Assembly: GCF_016698645.1 (NCBI RefSeq)
Contig: NZ_CP068047.1
Span: 868,001-932,000 of the forward strand
Direction: 5' to 3'
Origin: Devosia oryziradicis
GTDB lineage: Bacteria > Pseudomonadota > Alphaproteobacteria > Rhizobiales > Devosiaceae
Length of the DNA stretch: 64,000 bases
The notes beneath the pieces were generated by a model. That model was not told the DNA's origin. It did no database searches and was given only the letters and a program-made list of their open reading frames with translations. Shown here one piece after another: positions 9,262 to 17,658 of the stretch (positions are counted from its first letter, which is position 1; every line of letters starts with the position of its first letter). Made by a program: the position numbers and the translations under genes.

Positions 9262-9771
9262 ATGGCCGCATCGATTATCCACCCGCTCGACAAGAAATCG
9301 GCGGGCCTAGCCTTTGTCCTGGGGCTGGTGACTATCCTCGCCGCCTGGGGATCGCAGCTGATCGGCGGCTTGCAGCCCTGCGAGCTCTGCCTAGAACAGC
9401 GCATGGCCTATTACTACGGCCTGCCGATCCTGTTGGCGGTGCTGATCACCTGGAACCGGCTGCCGCTGGCGGTTTGGTATGTCGCCATGGCGGTGGTCAC
9501 CGCCATCTTCATCTGGGGCGCCTATATGGGCGCCTTTCATGCCGGTGTCGAATGGGGTTTCTGGCCGGGTCCGACTGCCTGCACGGGCGTGGGCGGGCCG
9601 ATGGATTTCGACGCGCTCAACAACCTCACCCCCGTCATCGGCTGCGACGTGGTGCAGTTCCGTTTCCTGGGCATTTCGCTGGCCGGGTACAACGCGCTGA
9701 TTTCGCTGGCGATCGTGGCGCTACTGGGCGTCTCGATGTGGGCCCAGGCCCGCCGCAGCAAGCGGGGCTAG
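9262..9771 (+). CDS. dsbB: Disulfide bond formation protein B
   Basis: 169 residues with four hydrophobic segments. DsbB reoxidises the periplasmic oxidase DsbA and passes electrons to quinone. Both cysteine pairs are visible: C40-C43 in the first periplasmic loop (PCELC, with LEQR following) and C107/C128 in the second. AAGAGA upstream of ATG 9262 supports this start. The stop codon overlaps by three bases the far end of the broken ParE frame on the other strand. Confidence 0.9.
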   Translation: MAASIIHPLDKKSAGLAFVLGLVTILAAWGSQLIGGLQPCELCLEQRMAYYYGLPILLAVLITWNRLPLAVWYVAMAVVTAIFIWGAYMGAFHAGVEWGFWPGPTACTGVGGPMDFDALNNLTPVIGCDVVQFRFLGISLAGYNALISLAIVALLGVSMWAQARRSKRG

Positions 9772-10061
9772 TCGCCGAGTGCCGACGAAAGGTCCATGGC
9801 TGCGTGTAGCACACGCACGATGGTTACCACGTCGCCTTCGGCGAAATAGATGATCTCTTAGTTGCCATACGGCCGGCGACGCAGAGCTAGCGATTCATAG
9901 TTCGGTATGAGTGGATAGCGCAGCGGCTGATCTGCGAGCGACGTGCAGGCGCTGGCGAGTTCCGCCACATAGCTACGCGCACGCGAACGGCTGTCGGCAG
10001 CAATGAAACCGGTTATGCCGCGCAAATCGCGCCTGGACTCGTCTGAAAAGACGATCCTCAT
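9768..10061 (-). pseudogene. ParE/RelE-type toxin interrupted by one in-frame stop
   Basis: Read from ATG 10061, the frame gives a 97-residue ParE-like toxin (early FSDESRRDL, then a central RRRPYGN) but meets TAA at 9858-9860. The frame then continues intact for 29 codons, beginning EIIYF, to a TAG at 9768. In the family the position after GN is usually tyrosine, so one base change in a TAC or TAT codon explains the stop. The shortened product has 67 residues and lacks the last beta strands that carry the active face. The antitoxin gene overlaps its start as TGATG. A sequencing error would give the same picture. Confidence 0.8.
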
Positions 10062-10321
10062 CACGACACCTTGCGCGCAATCCGGTCAATATGCTCATAG
10101 AGCTCCGCGAATACCTCGTCGGCGGGCGTCACGCGCCCCGCCGCTATATCAGCCATGCCAGCCTGGATTTTAGCATCAAGTTCGCGCAGCCGCACCTCGC
10201 GCTCCTGCACCAGCCGCACGCCTTCGCGCAGCACTTCGCTCTTGGAGTTGTAGCGACCGTTTTCGACTAGGTCCGCCACCACCTTTTCGAGGGTCTCGCC
10301 CAGTTCAGCGCTGATCGCCAT
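10061..10321 (-). CDS. ParD-like type II antitoxin
   Basis: 86 residues from ATG 10321, which has GGAGA 8 bases upstream. The N-terminal half is a ribbon-helix-helix DNA-binding domain (AISAELGETLEKVV, then RYNSKSEVLREGVRLV) and the C-terminal half is the charged toxin-binding helix. ParD proteins neutralise ParE and repress their own operon. The stop overlaps the toxin start by one base, typical of co-translated pairs. With the toxin frame broken, this gene may be an orphan antitoxin. Confidence 0.87.
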   Translation of the reverse strand: MAISAELGETLEKVVADLVENGRYNSKSEVLREGVRLVQEREVRLRELDAKIQAGMADIAAGRVTPADEVFAELYEHIDRIARKVS

Positions 10322-10389
10322 CGTCAGATCTCCATGCCGGATCGAACCAATAATAGTTATTGGCGAACCCGCCGGCAAGAGATTGGCGG

Positions 10390-10947
10390 CTACGGCTCGA
10401 GCTCGATATCCCAGTACAGGTAGTCCAGCCAGCTCTGGTGCAGATGGTTGGGCGGGAAGGCGCGGCCGTTATTGTGCAGGTCGTGCACCGTAGGATGATA
10501 CGGCTTCTGGTGCGGGAACATGTGGATTTCGCTGGGCATGCGGTTGGCCTTGCGCAGGTTGCACGGCGCGCAGGCGGCAACGACATTTTCCCAGGTGGTC
10601 TGGCCGCCCTTGGAGCGGGGAATGACGTGATCGAAGGTCAGGTCGTCCTTGCTGCCACAATATTGGCACTGGAAGCGATCGCGCAGGAAGACGTTGAAGC
10701 GGGTGAAGGCCGGATGGCGCGCCGGCTTGACGTAGTCGCGCAGCGAAACCACGCTGGGCAGTCGCATCTCGAAGCTGGGCGAATGGATGACGGTATCGTA
10801 GTGCGAAACGATATTGACCCGATCCAGGCACACCGCCTTGATGGCATCCTGCCACGACCAGAGCGAAAGTGGATAATAGCTGAGCGGCCGGAAATCGGCG
10901 TTCAACACCAGAGCGGGACAGGCCTCAGGCGACACGTGGATGGTCAC
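10390..10947 (-). CDS. HNH endonuclease
   Basis: 185 residues. The C-terminal half holds a zinc-stabilised HNH/beta-beta-alpha-metal nuclease: CxxC at C94/C97, the catalytic DH at 106-107 followed by VIPRSKGG, an asparagine at N121, and a second CxxC at C126/C129. The N-terminal 80 residues, with repeated aromatic residues (PLSYYPLSLWSW), are conserved in a stand-alone HNH family common in alphaproteobacteria whose biological role is unknown. There is no methylase or toxin-immunity partner nearby, so restriction is unlikely. Confidence 0.88.
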   Translation of the reverse strand: MTIHVSPEACPALVLNADFRPLSYYPLSLWSWQDAIKAVCLDRVNIVSHYDTVIHSPSFEMRLPSVVSLRDYVKPARHPAFTRFNVFLRDRFQCQYCGSKDDLTFDHVIPRSKGGQTTWENVVAACAPCNLRKANRMPSEIHMFPHQKPYHPTVHDLHNNGRAFPPNHLHQSWLDYLYWDIELEP

Positions 10948-11037
10948 TTGAGTCTCCCGAAACGGGAATCGAGTAAGTCCATAGCCCCCTTATACTAAGC
11001 CGTTTGTGTCAGGGCTGTGAAGCGGGGCAGGCGCGCT

Positions 11038-11697
11038 TTATTTTGTCGACAGGCGGGAGATGAAGTCCGTGGCAAAGGCCAGGCCATCGGGGGCGATGCC
11101 ATGGGCGGCGCCAGGGCTCACATGGTAGCTCACGTCGTACCCAGCCAGCCTGAGGGCCACGTCGGCATCGGCACTGTGCTCGGGATCGACGACATCGTCG
11201 GCATCGCCATGGACAAGGCATACCGGCGTTTTGGCCCGGGACGCATCGCCGAAACCGTCAGGCGGCAGGAAAGCGCCGGAGAAGGCGATGATCCCCATCA
11301 GCGGCCCCTCCAGGGACAGGCCGGTATGCAGCGCCATCATCGCACCCTGGCTGAAGCCGGCCAGGATGGTGTTTTCCGGACCGATGCCCGACTGGCTCCA
11401 GAGATCGTTCAAGAATTCGAGCAGCACCGGCCGCGCGCGGACGACGCCTTCCTGCCGCCTGGCCAGGCGGTCACCGTCGAAGCTGACGTCGAACCACTGG
11501 AAGCCGAAGGCGAACTGCCGGCAGGGTTCGGGCGCATTGGGCGAGATGAAGACGGCGTCGGGTAATACGCCTTGCCAATGCGGCGCCAGGCCGATCAGGT
11601 CATTGCCGTCGCTGCCATAGCCATGCAGCAGCACAACGGCCTGTTTTGGAGCGCCGCCGGAGGCTGGGGGCAGCATGGGGCCGGAGAGCTTGGTCAC
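11038..11697 (-). CDS. Alpha/beta hydrolase, carboxylesterase/phospholipase type
   Basis: 219 residues. It belongs to the abhydrolase_2 group of small cytosolic serine esterases. The oxyanion segment LLHGYGSDGND is at 23-33, the nucleophile elbow GFSQG puts the serine at S116, the acid is in HGDADDVV (D167 or its neighbour) and the histidine is H199 in GAAHGI. It starts with GTG at 11697, overlapping the alkA stop by four bases (GTGA), so translation is probably coupled. The natural ester is unknown. Confidence 0.87.
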   Translation of the reverse strand: MTKLSGPMLPPASGGAPKQAVVLLHGYGSDGNDLIGLAPHWQGVLPDAVFISPNAPEPCRQFAFGFQWFDVSFDGDRLARRQEGVVRARPVLLEFLNDLWSQSGIGPENTILAGFSQGAMMALHTGLSLEGPLMGIIAFSGAFLPPDGFGDASRAKTPVCLVHGDADDVVDPEHSADADVALRLAGYDVSYHVSPGAAHGIAPDGLAFATDFISRLSTK

Positions 11698-12353
11698 AGA
11701 AGAATTCCTTCCCGGTCGCGCATGACCGCGAAATAGCGCCAGAACAGCAGGGCGGCGGCCGAACGATGCGGGGTCCAGCCCGCGGCGATGCCGATCATGT
11801 CCTTGATGGTGGGCCGAGCGTCAAGCCCGAGCCCCTGCTTCACCGCCTTGAGCAGGGCCAGGTCGCCAGCGGGGAAGACGTCGGGGTGCTGGGCGCAGAA
11901 CATGAGATAGACTTCGGCGGTCCATGGACCGATGCCCTTGTGGGCAACCAGGTAGCGGACGGCTTCGTCGGCGGGCAGGGTCTCGAGATGGTCGAAATCG
12001 AGCGTACCGGCCACCATGGCCTCGGCGATCGCCAGCACCGTCCGGTACTTGCTGCCGGAAAAGCCAGCGCCGCGCACCTGCTCTTCGCTCAAGCTCAGGT
12101 AGGTCACCGGGTCGAGCGCGCCGGGCAGTTGCGCGAACCGGCTCCAGATGGCGCCGGCGCTGGCCACCGAAACCTGCTGGCCAGTGATGACCTTGGCAAT
12201 GCCGGGAAAGCCCGGCGGCGAGATGCGCGGCTGCACCGGGCCGGCAAAGTCGCGCACCGCCGCCAAGCGCGGATCGATGGCCACGAGCATCTCGATATGG
12301 GCAGCAACCGCCTCGGCACTGTCGAGACGCGGTGACGGCGGCAAGGCGCTCAT
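11694..12353 (-). CDS. alkA: DNA-3-methyladenine glycosylase II
   Basis: 219 residues from ATG 12353. AlkA-type enzymes remove alkylated bases from DNA in base-excision repair. The helix-hairpin-helix is at about 137-150 (HKGIGPWTAEVYL) and the catalytic aspartate follows at D164 in FPAGDLAL, the standard HhH-GPD arrangement. The protein lacks the extra N-terminal domain of E. coli AlkA. It overlaps the downstream esterase and starts 13 bases from the divergent gluQRS start. Confidence 0.9.
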   Translation of the reverse strand: MSALPPSPRLDSAEAVAAHIEMLVAIDPRLAAVRDFAGPVQPRISPPGFPGIAKVITGQQVSVASAGAIWSRFAQLPGALDPVTYLSLSEEQVRGAGFSGSKYRTVLAIAEAMVAGTLDFDHLETLPADEAVRYLVAHKGIGPWTAEVYLMFCAQHPDVFPAGDLALLKAVKQGLGLDARPTIKDMIGIAAGWTPHRSAAALLFWRYFAVMRDREGILL

Positions 12354-12366
12354 GTAGAAAACCCCG

Positions 12367-13224
12367 GTGTCAAAGCCGTCATCCAGTCCTGTCCTTCGCT
12401 TCGCCCCCAGCCCCAACGGGCGGCTGCATCTTGGCCATGCCTATTCCGCGCTCGTTACCTGGAACGCCGCCCGCCTGCTGGGCGGCACCGCGCTGCTGCG
12501 GATCGAAGACATTGATGCGGAACGCAGTAAACCCGAATTTGTCACAGCTATTGCAGAGGATTTGACCTGGCTGGGCCTCGACTGGCCCGAGCCCGTGATG
12601 CAGCAGTCGCACCGCATGGCAGTCTATGCCGATGCCGGCAACCATTTACGCGCCCAGGGGCTGCTCTATCCCTGCTTCTGCTCGCGCAGCGAGATCGCGG
12701 CAGCGGCCATGGCAACCGACCCGGATGGCGCGCCGCTCTATCCCGGGACCTGCCGCCACCTGGATCGTGGCACGCAGATCGAGCGGCTCGAACGGGGCGA
12801 TCCGGTGCAGTTTCGCCTCGATGCCGAAGCCGCGACGGCCCGCACCGGCATGCTGACCTTTACCGCGGTCGGGCCTCTGGTGACGGATCGCCCGCAGGTC
12901 CGCTATGCGCGGCCGGAGCGCTGGGGCGACGTGGTGCTGCAGCGCAAGGGCACGCCCACCAGCTACCACCTCAGCGTCGTGGTCGACGATGCGGCGCAGG
13001 GCGTGACGCATGTGACGCGCGGCAGGGACATGGAGGCGGCAACCGATATCCATGTGCTGCTGCAGATGCTGCTGGGACTGCCGTCGCCGATCTACCACTT
13101 CCATCGGCTGATCCTGGATGACGAGGGCAAGAAGCTGAGCAAATCAAAAGGCTCGCAGAGCCTGGCGGATTTGCGAGCCATCGGATGGACACCCGCAGAT
13201 GTGCGCCGGGCGGTAGGGCTTTAG
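12367..13224 (+). CDS. gluQRS: Glutamyl-Q tRNA(Asp) synthetase
   Basis: 285 residues from GTG 12367. GluQ-RS attaches glutamate to the queuosine of tRNA(Asp). It has the class I signatures HLGH (21-24) and KLSKS (256-260), the zinc cysteines C103, C105 and C129, and ends right after the catalytic domain without an anticodon-binding domain, which separates it from true GltX. A queuosine precursor transporter is encoded at 51101. Its stop codon overlaps that of the convergent DUF4260 gene. Confidence 0.95.
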   Translation: MSKPSSSPVLRFAPSPNGRLHLGHAYSALVTWNAARLLGGTALLRIEDIDAERSKPEFVTAIAEDLTWLGLDWPEPVMQQSHRMAVYADAGNHLRAQGLLYPCFCSRSEIAAAAMATDPDGAPLYPGTCRHLDRGTQIERLERGDPVQFRLDAEAATARTGMLTFTAVGPLVTDRPQVRYARPERWGDVVLQRKGTPTSYHLSVVVDDAAQGVTHVTRGRDMEAATDIHVLLQMLLGLPSPIYHFHRLILDDEGKKLSKSKGSQSLADLRAIGWTPADVRRAVGL

Positions 13225-13607
13225 GCCGAGGGGTCGGTTCCATGCTTGCCGATCATCCCCAGATGCGTGATGTCGAAGCCGCGGGTGGATTTGAGGCCAT
13301 AGCCGAACAGCCGGTCGAAACCCGCATGCGCCAGCCATAGGGCGCCAAGCGCAGCGACCACTGGCATGGCCAGGACGATGCCGATCGCGAAGAGCCCAAG
13401 GCCGAAGGCATAGAGGTGGACCAGGTTGTAGATGACCGCGCCGATGCGATTGCCCGCCAAATAGGCCGCGAAGCCGAGATCGGGGGCAAAGAACAGGATC
13501 GCCGCCAGCCACCAGGTCAGCCCGCTGTCGGCCTGCCAGAACAGCAGCAGGCCTGCGAGAAAAACCAGGACCGCCTCGGCGCGCTGCCAGAGGATGAACT
13601 CGCCCAT
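13221..13607 (-). CDS. DUF4260 membrane protein
   Basis: 128 residues with three to four hydrophobic segments. The sequence fits the DUF4260 family, with WADSGL-like, FAPDLGF and GNRIGAVIYNLVHLYA stretches and a C-terminal GFDRLFGYGLK. Function is unknown. The ATG at 13607 overlaps the stop of the upstream NAD-binding gene (TGATG), so the two are co-translated, which hints at a shared role under the divergent LysR regulator. Confidence 0.8.
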   Translation of the reverse strand: MGEFILWQRAEAVLVFLAGLLLFWQADSGLTWWLAAILFFAPDLGFAAYLAGNRIGAVIYNLVHLYAFGLGLFAIGIVLAMPVVAALGALWLAHAGFDRLFGYGLKSTRGFDITHLGMIGKHGTDPSA

Positions 13608-14554
13608 CACGCGGCCGCCTGCTGCGCGAAAAACGGCTTCACCGTCTCGGCCACGGCCACCTCGAACGGCGTATTGAAATCTGGCCCGAGTATGGCCTCG
13701 AGCCGCGGGTCGACAAGTTCCATCGGGTTGTTCCACAGATAGCGCATCTTGACCACTTCGCGGATCACGCCATTGGCCAGCCCCATGGCCTGGAGAATGA
13801 TCCAGGGCAGCGGAGCGACCTTGAGCGGGACCGGCGCGGCCTTGACGATAGCATCCATCAAAGCGCCGTGGGTCACATAGTGGCCGGCGAAGTGGAAATT
13901 CTCGAAGGCGCCGAACTCTGCGCGTTTCTCGCCCAGCACGGCAAAGGCACGGCCCAGATCGGGCAGGTAGGCCCAGGCATGGCCCAGCTTGCGATCTGCC
14001 ATATGGTAGATCTTGCCCTTCCTCACTTCCATTAGCATGGCCTGGTCATACCAGTCCCCGGTATTGCCCGGCGCGTAGAAATCGCCGGCCCTGACAATGA
14101 TGGTCCGGAACTTGCCCGCCTTGCTGGCGGCGGCGAGCATTTCCTCCTGCCGCACCCGGATGGCGCCGCGTGGCGTCTGGGGGCGCTGGGGCGTCGGCGG
14201 GCTCATGCGGCGGTCGCTGGCGGCATAGTTGTAGACATTGCCGGGGAACATCAGGGTCTTGCCACTATCACCCATCGCGGTGATCACGGTGGCCAGTTGT
14301 GCTTCGGCGCGACCCTTGTCCCACCTGTCGTAGGGCAGGTTGAGGGCGTTGACGACGATGTCGGCATTGGCGATGGCGGCCCTGAGGTCGGCCAGGCTTC
14401 CGGCATCGCCCTTGATGAAGTCGACGCCTGCGATGGGGTGCCGGTTGGCGCGGCCGAAGCCGGTGACGGCGAAGCCCGCGGCGTGAAAGGCCTTGGCGGC
14501 GTGATGGCCAATATGGCCGTTGATACCCAGGATGGTGACCTTGCCCTTGCTCAT
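13607..14554 (-). CDS. NAD(P)-binding epimerase/dehydratase-family protein
   Basis: 315 residues. The N-terminus is a Rossmann fold of the extended SDR/NmrA type, with GINGHIG at 10-16 binding the dinucleotide. The usual SDR tyrosine motif is not in standard form; VYNYAAS occupies a similar place. ATG 14554 is supported by GGAG 10 bases upstream. The gene is divergent from a LysR regulator, a common arrangement in which the regulator controls its neighbour. The substrate is not known. Confidence 0.82.
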   Translation of the reverse strand: MSKGKVTILGINGHIGHHAAKAFHAAGFAVTGFGRANRHPIAGVDFIKGDAGSLADLRAAIANADIVVNALNLPYDRWDKGRAEAQLATVITAMGDSGKTLMFPGNVYNYAASDRRMSPPTPQRPQTPRGAIRVRQEEMLAAASKAGKFRTIIVRAGDFYAPGNTGDWYDQAMLMEVRKGKIYHMADRKLGHAWAYLPDLGRAFAVLGEKRAEFGAFENFHFAGHYVTHGALMDAIVKAAPVPLKVAPLPWIILQAMGLANGVIREVVKMRYLWNNPMELVDPRLEAILGPDFNTPFEVAVAETVKPFFAQQAAA

Positions 14555-14590
14555 CGAAAAAACTCCGTTGTCGATGGACACAAGGTGGCC

Positions 14591-14647
14591 CATTCAATAT
14601 CGTTCTGACATCGGCTGTTTGTGTGGGTTGCGCATTCAATTATGAAT
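14591..14647. promoter_or_regulatory. Candidate LysR control region
   Basis: The 87-base gap between the divergent NAD-binding and LysR genes holds two direct copies of CATTCAAT (14591-14598 and 14633-14640). The second copy extends into ATTCA-N4-TGAAT (14634-14647), an inverted repeat that covers the LysR start codon. This is where an autoregulatory site would be expected; binding is inferred. Confidence 0.45.
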
Positions 14648-15532
14648 AGGGAGCCGGACTGGGCGCTGTGGCGCAGCTTTTCCGCCGTAGTGGCCAATGG
14701 CTCGCTATCGGCGGCGGCGCGCGAATTGGGCATCAGCCAGCCGACAGTGGGCCGACATATCGAGACGCTGGAAGCGGATCTGGGTCTGACACTGTTCGAA
14801 CGGAGCCTCACCGGCCTCAAACCCAACGTCACTGCCCTGCGCATCTATGAGCCGGTGGCGCAGGCGCAGGCGTCGCTGGCCGAAGCGGCGATCATGGCCG
14901 AAGGTGCGCAGGACGATCTGGGCGGCACCGTGCGCATCACCGCCAGTGCGGTCATGTCCAACTACGTTCTCCCGGCCTTGCTGGGGCCGATCCGCCAGCT
15001 CTATCCGCGCATAGCCATCGAGACCGTGCCGTCCGACTCAGCCGAAAACCTGCTGTTGCGGGAGGCCGATATCGCCATTCGCATGTTCCGTCCGACCCAG
15101 CTTGAACTGGTCACGCGGCATCTGGGCAATCTGCCGATCATTCCTGCCGCGCATGAGAACTATCTCCGCCGGCGCGGCATGCCGGGCAGCATTGCCGAGT
15201 TGTATGGGCACGACATGATCGGGCTGGACCGCTCGGACCTGATCATCGCCCATGCCCGCTCGATCGGAGTGCCGCTGACGCGCGAGCAGTTTGTCGTGCG
15301 TACGGATGACCAGACGCAGATGTGGGAATTGCTCAAGGCCGGCTTGGGCATCGGCTTTGCCCAGGCAAGCCTGGTGCAGTCGACGCCCGGCATGGTCGCC
15401 CTGCCGCTCCACCTTGCCATCCCGCCCCTTCAAGTGTGGCTGACCACACACAGGGAATTGTTCACGTCGCATCGGATTCGTGCCATCTATGACGCGCTGG
15501 CCGAGGGTCTCATCACCTATATCAGTGCCTAG
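14642..15532 (+). CDS. LysR-family transcriptional regulator
   Basis: 296 residues. A winged helix-turn-helix at about 10-65 (ANGSLSAAARELGISQPTVG) is followed by the periplasmic-binding-protein-like effector domain. It is divergent from the NAD-binding/DUF4260 pair, which it probably controls. The start ATG lies inside a small inverted repeat. The effector is unknown. Confidence 0.92.
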   Translation: MNREPDWALWRSFSAVVANGSLSAAARELGISQPTVGRHIETLEADLGLTLFERSLTGLKPNVTALRIYEPVAQAQASLAEAAIMAEGAQDDLGGTVRITASAVMSNYVLPALLGPIRQLYPRIAIETVPSDSAENLLLREADIAIRMFRPTQLELVTRHLGNLPIIPAAHENYLRRRGMPGSIAELYGHDMIGLDRSDLIIAHARSIGVPLTREQFVVRTDDQTQMWELLKAGLGIGFAQASLVQSTPGMVALPLHLAIPPLQVWLTTHRELFTSHRIRAIYDALAEGLITYISA

Positions 15533-15553
15533 CAACTCTTTCGGCAGGATACC

Positions 15554-15751
15554 ATGCAGACCGCTCTCAACATCGCCATTGCCCTCGCGCTGCTTTTCGT
15601 CGTCATCGTGCTCGGCATGGGGCTGTGGAACATGCTCAAGGGCGGGCCGGGCAATACCAGCCAGCGGTTGATGCGCCTGCGCGTCATCGGCCAGGCCGTG
15701 GCACTTGTCCTGCTGCTGGGCGCCCTGTTCCTGTTTGGCGGGCGCGGCTAG
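15554..15751 (+). CDS. Small two-helix membrane protein, HIG1-like
   Basis: 65 residues with two membrane segments (about 5-25 and 45-62) joined by a basic loop, NTSQRLMRLRVIGQ. This loop resembles the SQxLMRxRVxxQ pattern of HIG1-domain proteins, known from respiratory supercomplex factors in mitochondria. In alphaproteobacteria such a protein often precedes the cobalamin adenosyltransferase, as here with a 3-base gap, so they are co-transcribed. Its role is unknown. Confidence 0.75.
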   Translation: MQTALNIAIALALLFVVIVLGMGLWNMLKGGPGNTSQRLMRLRVIGQAVALVLLLGALFLFGGRG

Positions 15752-15754
15752 TTC

Positions 15755-16351
15755 ATGGTCAAGCTCAACCGCATCTATACCAAGACCGGCGACGACGGCA
15801 CGACGGGCCTGGTGCGTGGTCCGCGCCGGGCCAAGTATGACCTGCGCGTCGAGGCCTATGGCACGGTGGACGAAGCCAATGCCAGCGTCGGCATGGCCCG
15901 GCTCCATACCAGTTCCATGCCCAAGATCGACATGCTGCTGGCGCGCATCCAGAATGACCTGTTCGATGTCGGTTCGGACCTGGCGACGCCCGGCGCCGAT
16001 GACCCGGCGGCGGAATATCCCACCCTGCGCATCCGGCCGGTGCAGACCGCGTTCCTCGAAAAGCAGATCGACCACTACAATCGCGATATCGAGCCGCTCA
16101 AGAGCTTCATCCTGCCCGGCGGCTCGCCGCTGGCGGCGGCATTGCACATTGCGCGCACCGTGACGCGGCGGGCCGAGCGCATCACGGTCGAACTGGCAGC
16201 GACCGAAACCGATACCAGCCCGGAAGCCGTGCGCTACCTCAACCGGCTGTCGGACCTGCTGTTCGTCCTCGCCCGCGTCGCCAACAACAATGGCAGCAAG
16301 GACGTGCTGTGGGTGCCGGGCAATTATGGCGACGTGAGCAAGGGCGGATAA
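15755..16351 (+). CDS. Cob(I)alamin adenosyltransferase, PduO type
   Basis: 198 residues. It transfers the adenosyl group of ATP to cob(I)alamin or cob(I)yrinic acid diamide to make the coenzyme form. The PduO signatures are clear: TKTGDDGTTGL near the N-terminus for ATP, EAYGTVDEAN, FILPGG, ARTVTRRAER and the C-terminal YLNRLSDLLFVLAR. It belongs functionally with cobS and cobT at 46972-49995. Confidence 0.94.
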   Translation: MVKLNRIYTKTGDDGTTGLVRGPRRAKYDLRVEAYGTVDEANASVGMARLHTSSMPKIDMLLARIQNDLFDVGSDLATPGADDPAAEYPTLRIRPVQTAFLEKQIDHYNRDIEPLKSFILPGGSPLAAALHIARTVTRRAERITVELAATETDTSPEAVRYLNRLSDLLFVLARVANNNGSKDVLWVPGNYGDVSKGG

Positions 16352-16397
16352 CCGCCGTCACTCCTCAGGGGACAGTGGAAACAAGAAGGGGCTGACC

Positions 16398-17081
16398 GTG
16401 TTCCTGCCGCTGCATGATGCCAATCGCATCCGCCATATCAGCTTTCCTTACGTCAATTACGGGCTGATCGGCGTCACCATCCTGTGCTTCCTGGTGCAGT
16501 CGGTATTGCCGCAGGCGGCGTTCGACCAGGCGACCATCGACTTCGGCATGATCCCGATCGTGGTGCGCAACGTCTATCCGCAGCCTGTGCCGTGGCTGCC
16601 CGATTGGGGCACCCTGTTCACCTATGCCTTCCTGCATGCAGACTGGCTGCATCTGCTGAGCAACATGCTGTTCCTCTGGGTGTTCGGGGACAATATCGAG
16701 GATGCCATGGGGCACCTCAAATACCTGGTGTTTTACCTCGCCTGTGCGGTGTGCGCGGCGCTCGCGCATCTGGTCTTCAACATGGCCGACAACGGTCCGC
16801 TGATCGGCGCCTCGGGTGCGGTAGCGGGGGTGATGGGGGCCTATATCCTGCTCTATCCGCATGCGCGGGTCTTCGTACTGGCGCGGCTGGTGGTGCTCAT
16901 ACCCTTGCCGGTACCGGCCTTCTGGATGCTCGGCTTCTGGGTGGCGACGCAGCTGTTCTATGTGGTGATCGGCTCGGACGAGCCCGTCGCCTGGTGGGCG
17001 CATCTGGGTGGCTTTGCAGCCGGGCTCATCCTGGCCGCCGGCTTCAGGCGACATGAAGTGGCGTTGCTGGGCGGACGCTGA
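16398..17081 (+). CDS. Rhomboid-family intramembrane serine protease
   Basis: 227 residues from GTG 16398, preceded by AAGAAGG. Six membrane segments are predicted. The catalytic dyad is S139 in GASGAVAG and H202 in HLGGFAAG; H85 and N89 (HLLSNM) complete the oxyanion region. Rhomboids cleave membrane proteins within the bilayer; the substrate is unknown. It is 46 bases after the adenosyltransferase on the same strand. Confidence 0.92.
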   Translation: MFLPLHDANRIRHISFPYVNYGLIGVTILCFLVQSVLPQAAFDQATIDFGMIPIVVRNVYPQPVPWLPDWGTLFTYAFLHADWLHLLSNMLFLWVFGDNIEDAMGHLKYLVFYLACAVCAALAHLVFNMADNGPLIGASGAVAGVMGAYILLYPHARVFVLARLVVLIPLPVPAFWMLGFWVATQLFYVVIGSDEPVAWWAHLGGFAAGLILAAGFRRHEVALLGGR

Positions 17082-17180
17082 GGCCGGCGCAAGTTTCACT
17101 AAATCGCCACGATTGCCCAAGGTTTTGTTTACGCCCCAACCCTAGAGTCGAGGCTGGATCATCAGCAAAGGAGGTCCGTC

Positions 17181-17363
17181 ATGAATACCGACCTCTCGAC
17201 CCAGATCATGCAGATGAACAGCAACAAGCTGCAGAACAGCGTGCAGATTGCTGTGTTCAAGAAGGCGCATGAAATGCAGCAGGACCTGGTCAATACGTTG
17301 ATCCAGGTTTCCCAGTCGGCCCCGCCGCCCGGACAGGGCATTCGGGTCGACAAGACGGCCTAG
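17181..17363 (+). CDS. YjfB-like putative motility protein
   Basis: 60 residues with a perfect AGGAGG ribosome site. The sequence is helical and glutamine-rich (MQMNSNKLQNSVQIAVFKKA), followed by a short proline-rich tail, and fits the YjfB family called putative motility protein, which has no known biochemical function. A small gene follows after 15 bases. No flagellar gene is visible nearby. Confidence 0.75.
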   Translation: MNTDLSTQIMQMNSNKLQNSVQIAVFKKAHEMQQDLVNTLIQVSQSAPPPGQGIRVDKTA

Positions 17364-17378
17364 TACAAGGAGTGCGCG

Positions 17379-17597
17379 ATGAGCGGCCTTGGTATCAGCC
17401 CTTCCGTCATGGTCAATCGCATCGTCCTGCGTGAAGGCGACACCTCGACTCCCCACCTGGCCAAGGTCGCCAAATTGCGCGCCGACCTGATGGCTGCGGC
17501 CGATGCCGAGCAGGCCAAGGCGGCCCTACTGAGCCCGACCGGACAGGCCGAGCCCGTTCTGATCGATTCAGGCGCGGTCGTCGACCGGCTTGTCTGA
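17379..17597 (+). CDS. Small hypothetical protein next to the YjfB-like gene
   Basis: 72 residues with a good AAGGAG site. I do not recognise the family. It starts with a GLGISPSVMVNRIVLREGD segment, continues as an alanine-rich helix (KLRADLMAAADAEQAKAALL) and ends in a short beta-like stretch, VLIDSGAVVDRLV. It has no signal peptide or membrane segment. It follows the YjfB-like gene by 15 bases, and a strong hairpin at 17620-17641 follows it, so the two form a compact unit. Confidence 0.65.
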   Translation: MSGLGISPSVMVNRIVLREGDTSTPHLAKVAKLRADLMAAADAEQAKAALLSPTGQAEPVLIDSGAVVDRLV

Positions 17598-17619
17598 CCC
17601 AATCTAGAGGCTGTGCGGT

Positions 17620-17641
17620 TCTCGCGGCTTGCGCCGCGAGA
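17620..17641. terminator. Hairpin between convergent genes
   Basis: A perfect 9-bp stem, TCTCGCGGC (17620-17628) with GCCGCGAGA (17633-17641), tetraloop TTGC. The following sequence on the + strand is CTGTTTCGTT, a weak U-rich tail. It separates the small YjfB pair from the convergent GH3 gene. Confidence 0.7.
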
Positions 17642-17658
17642 CTGTTTCGTTGCCGGAA

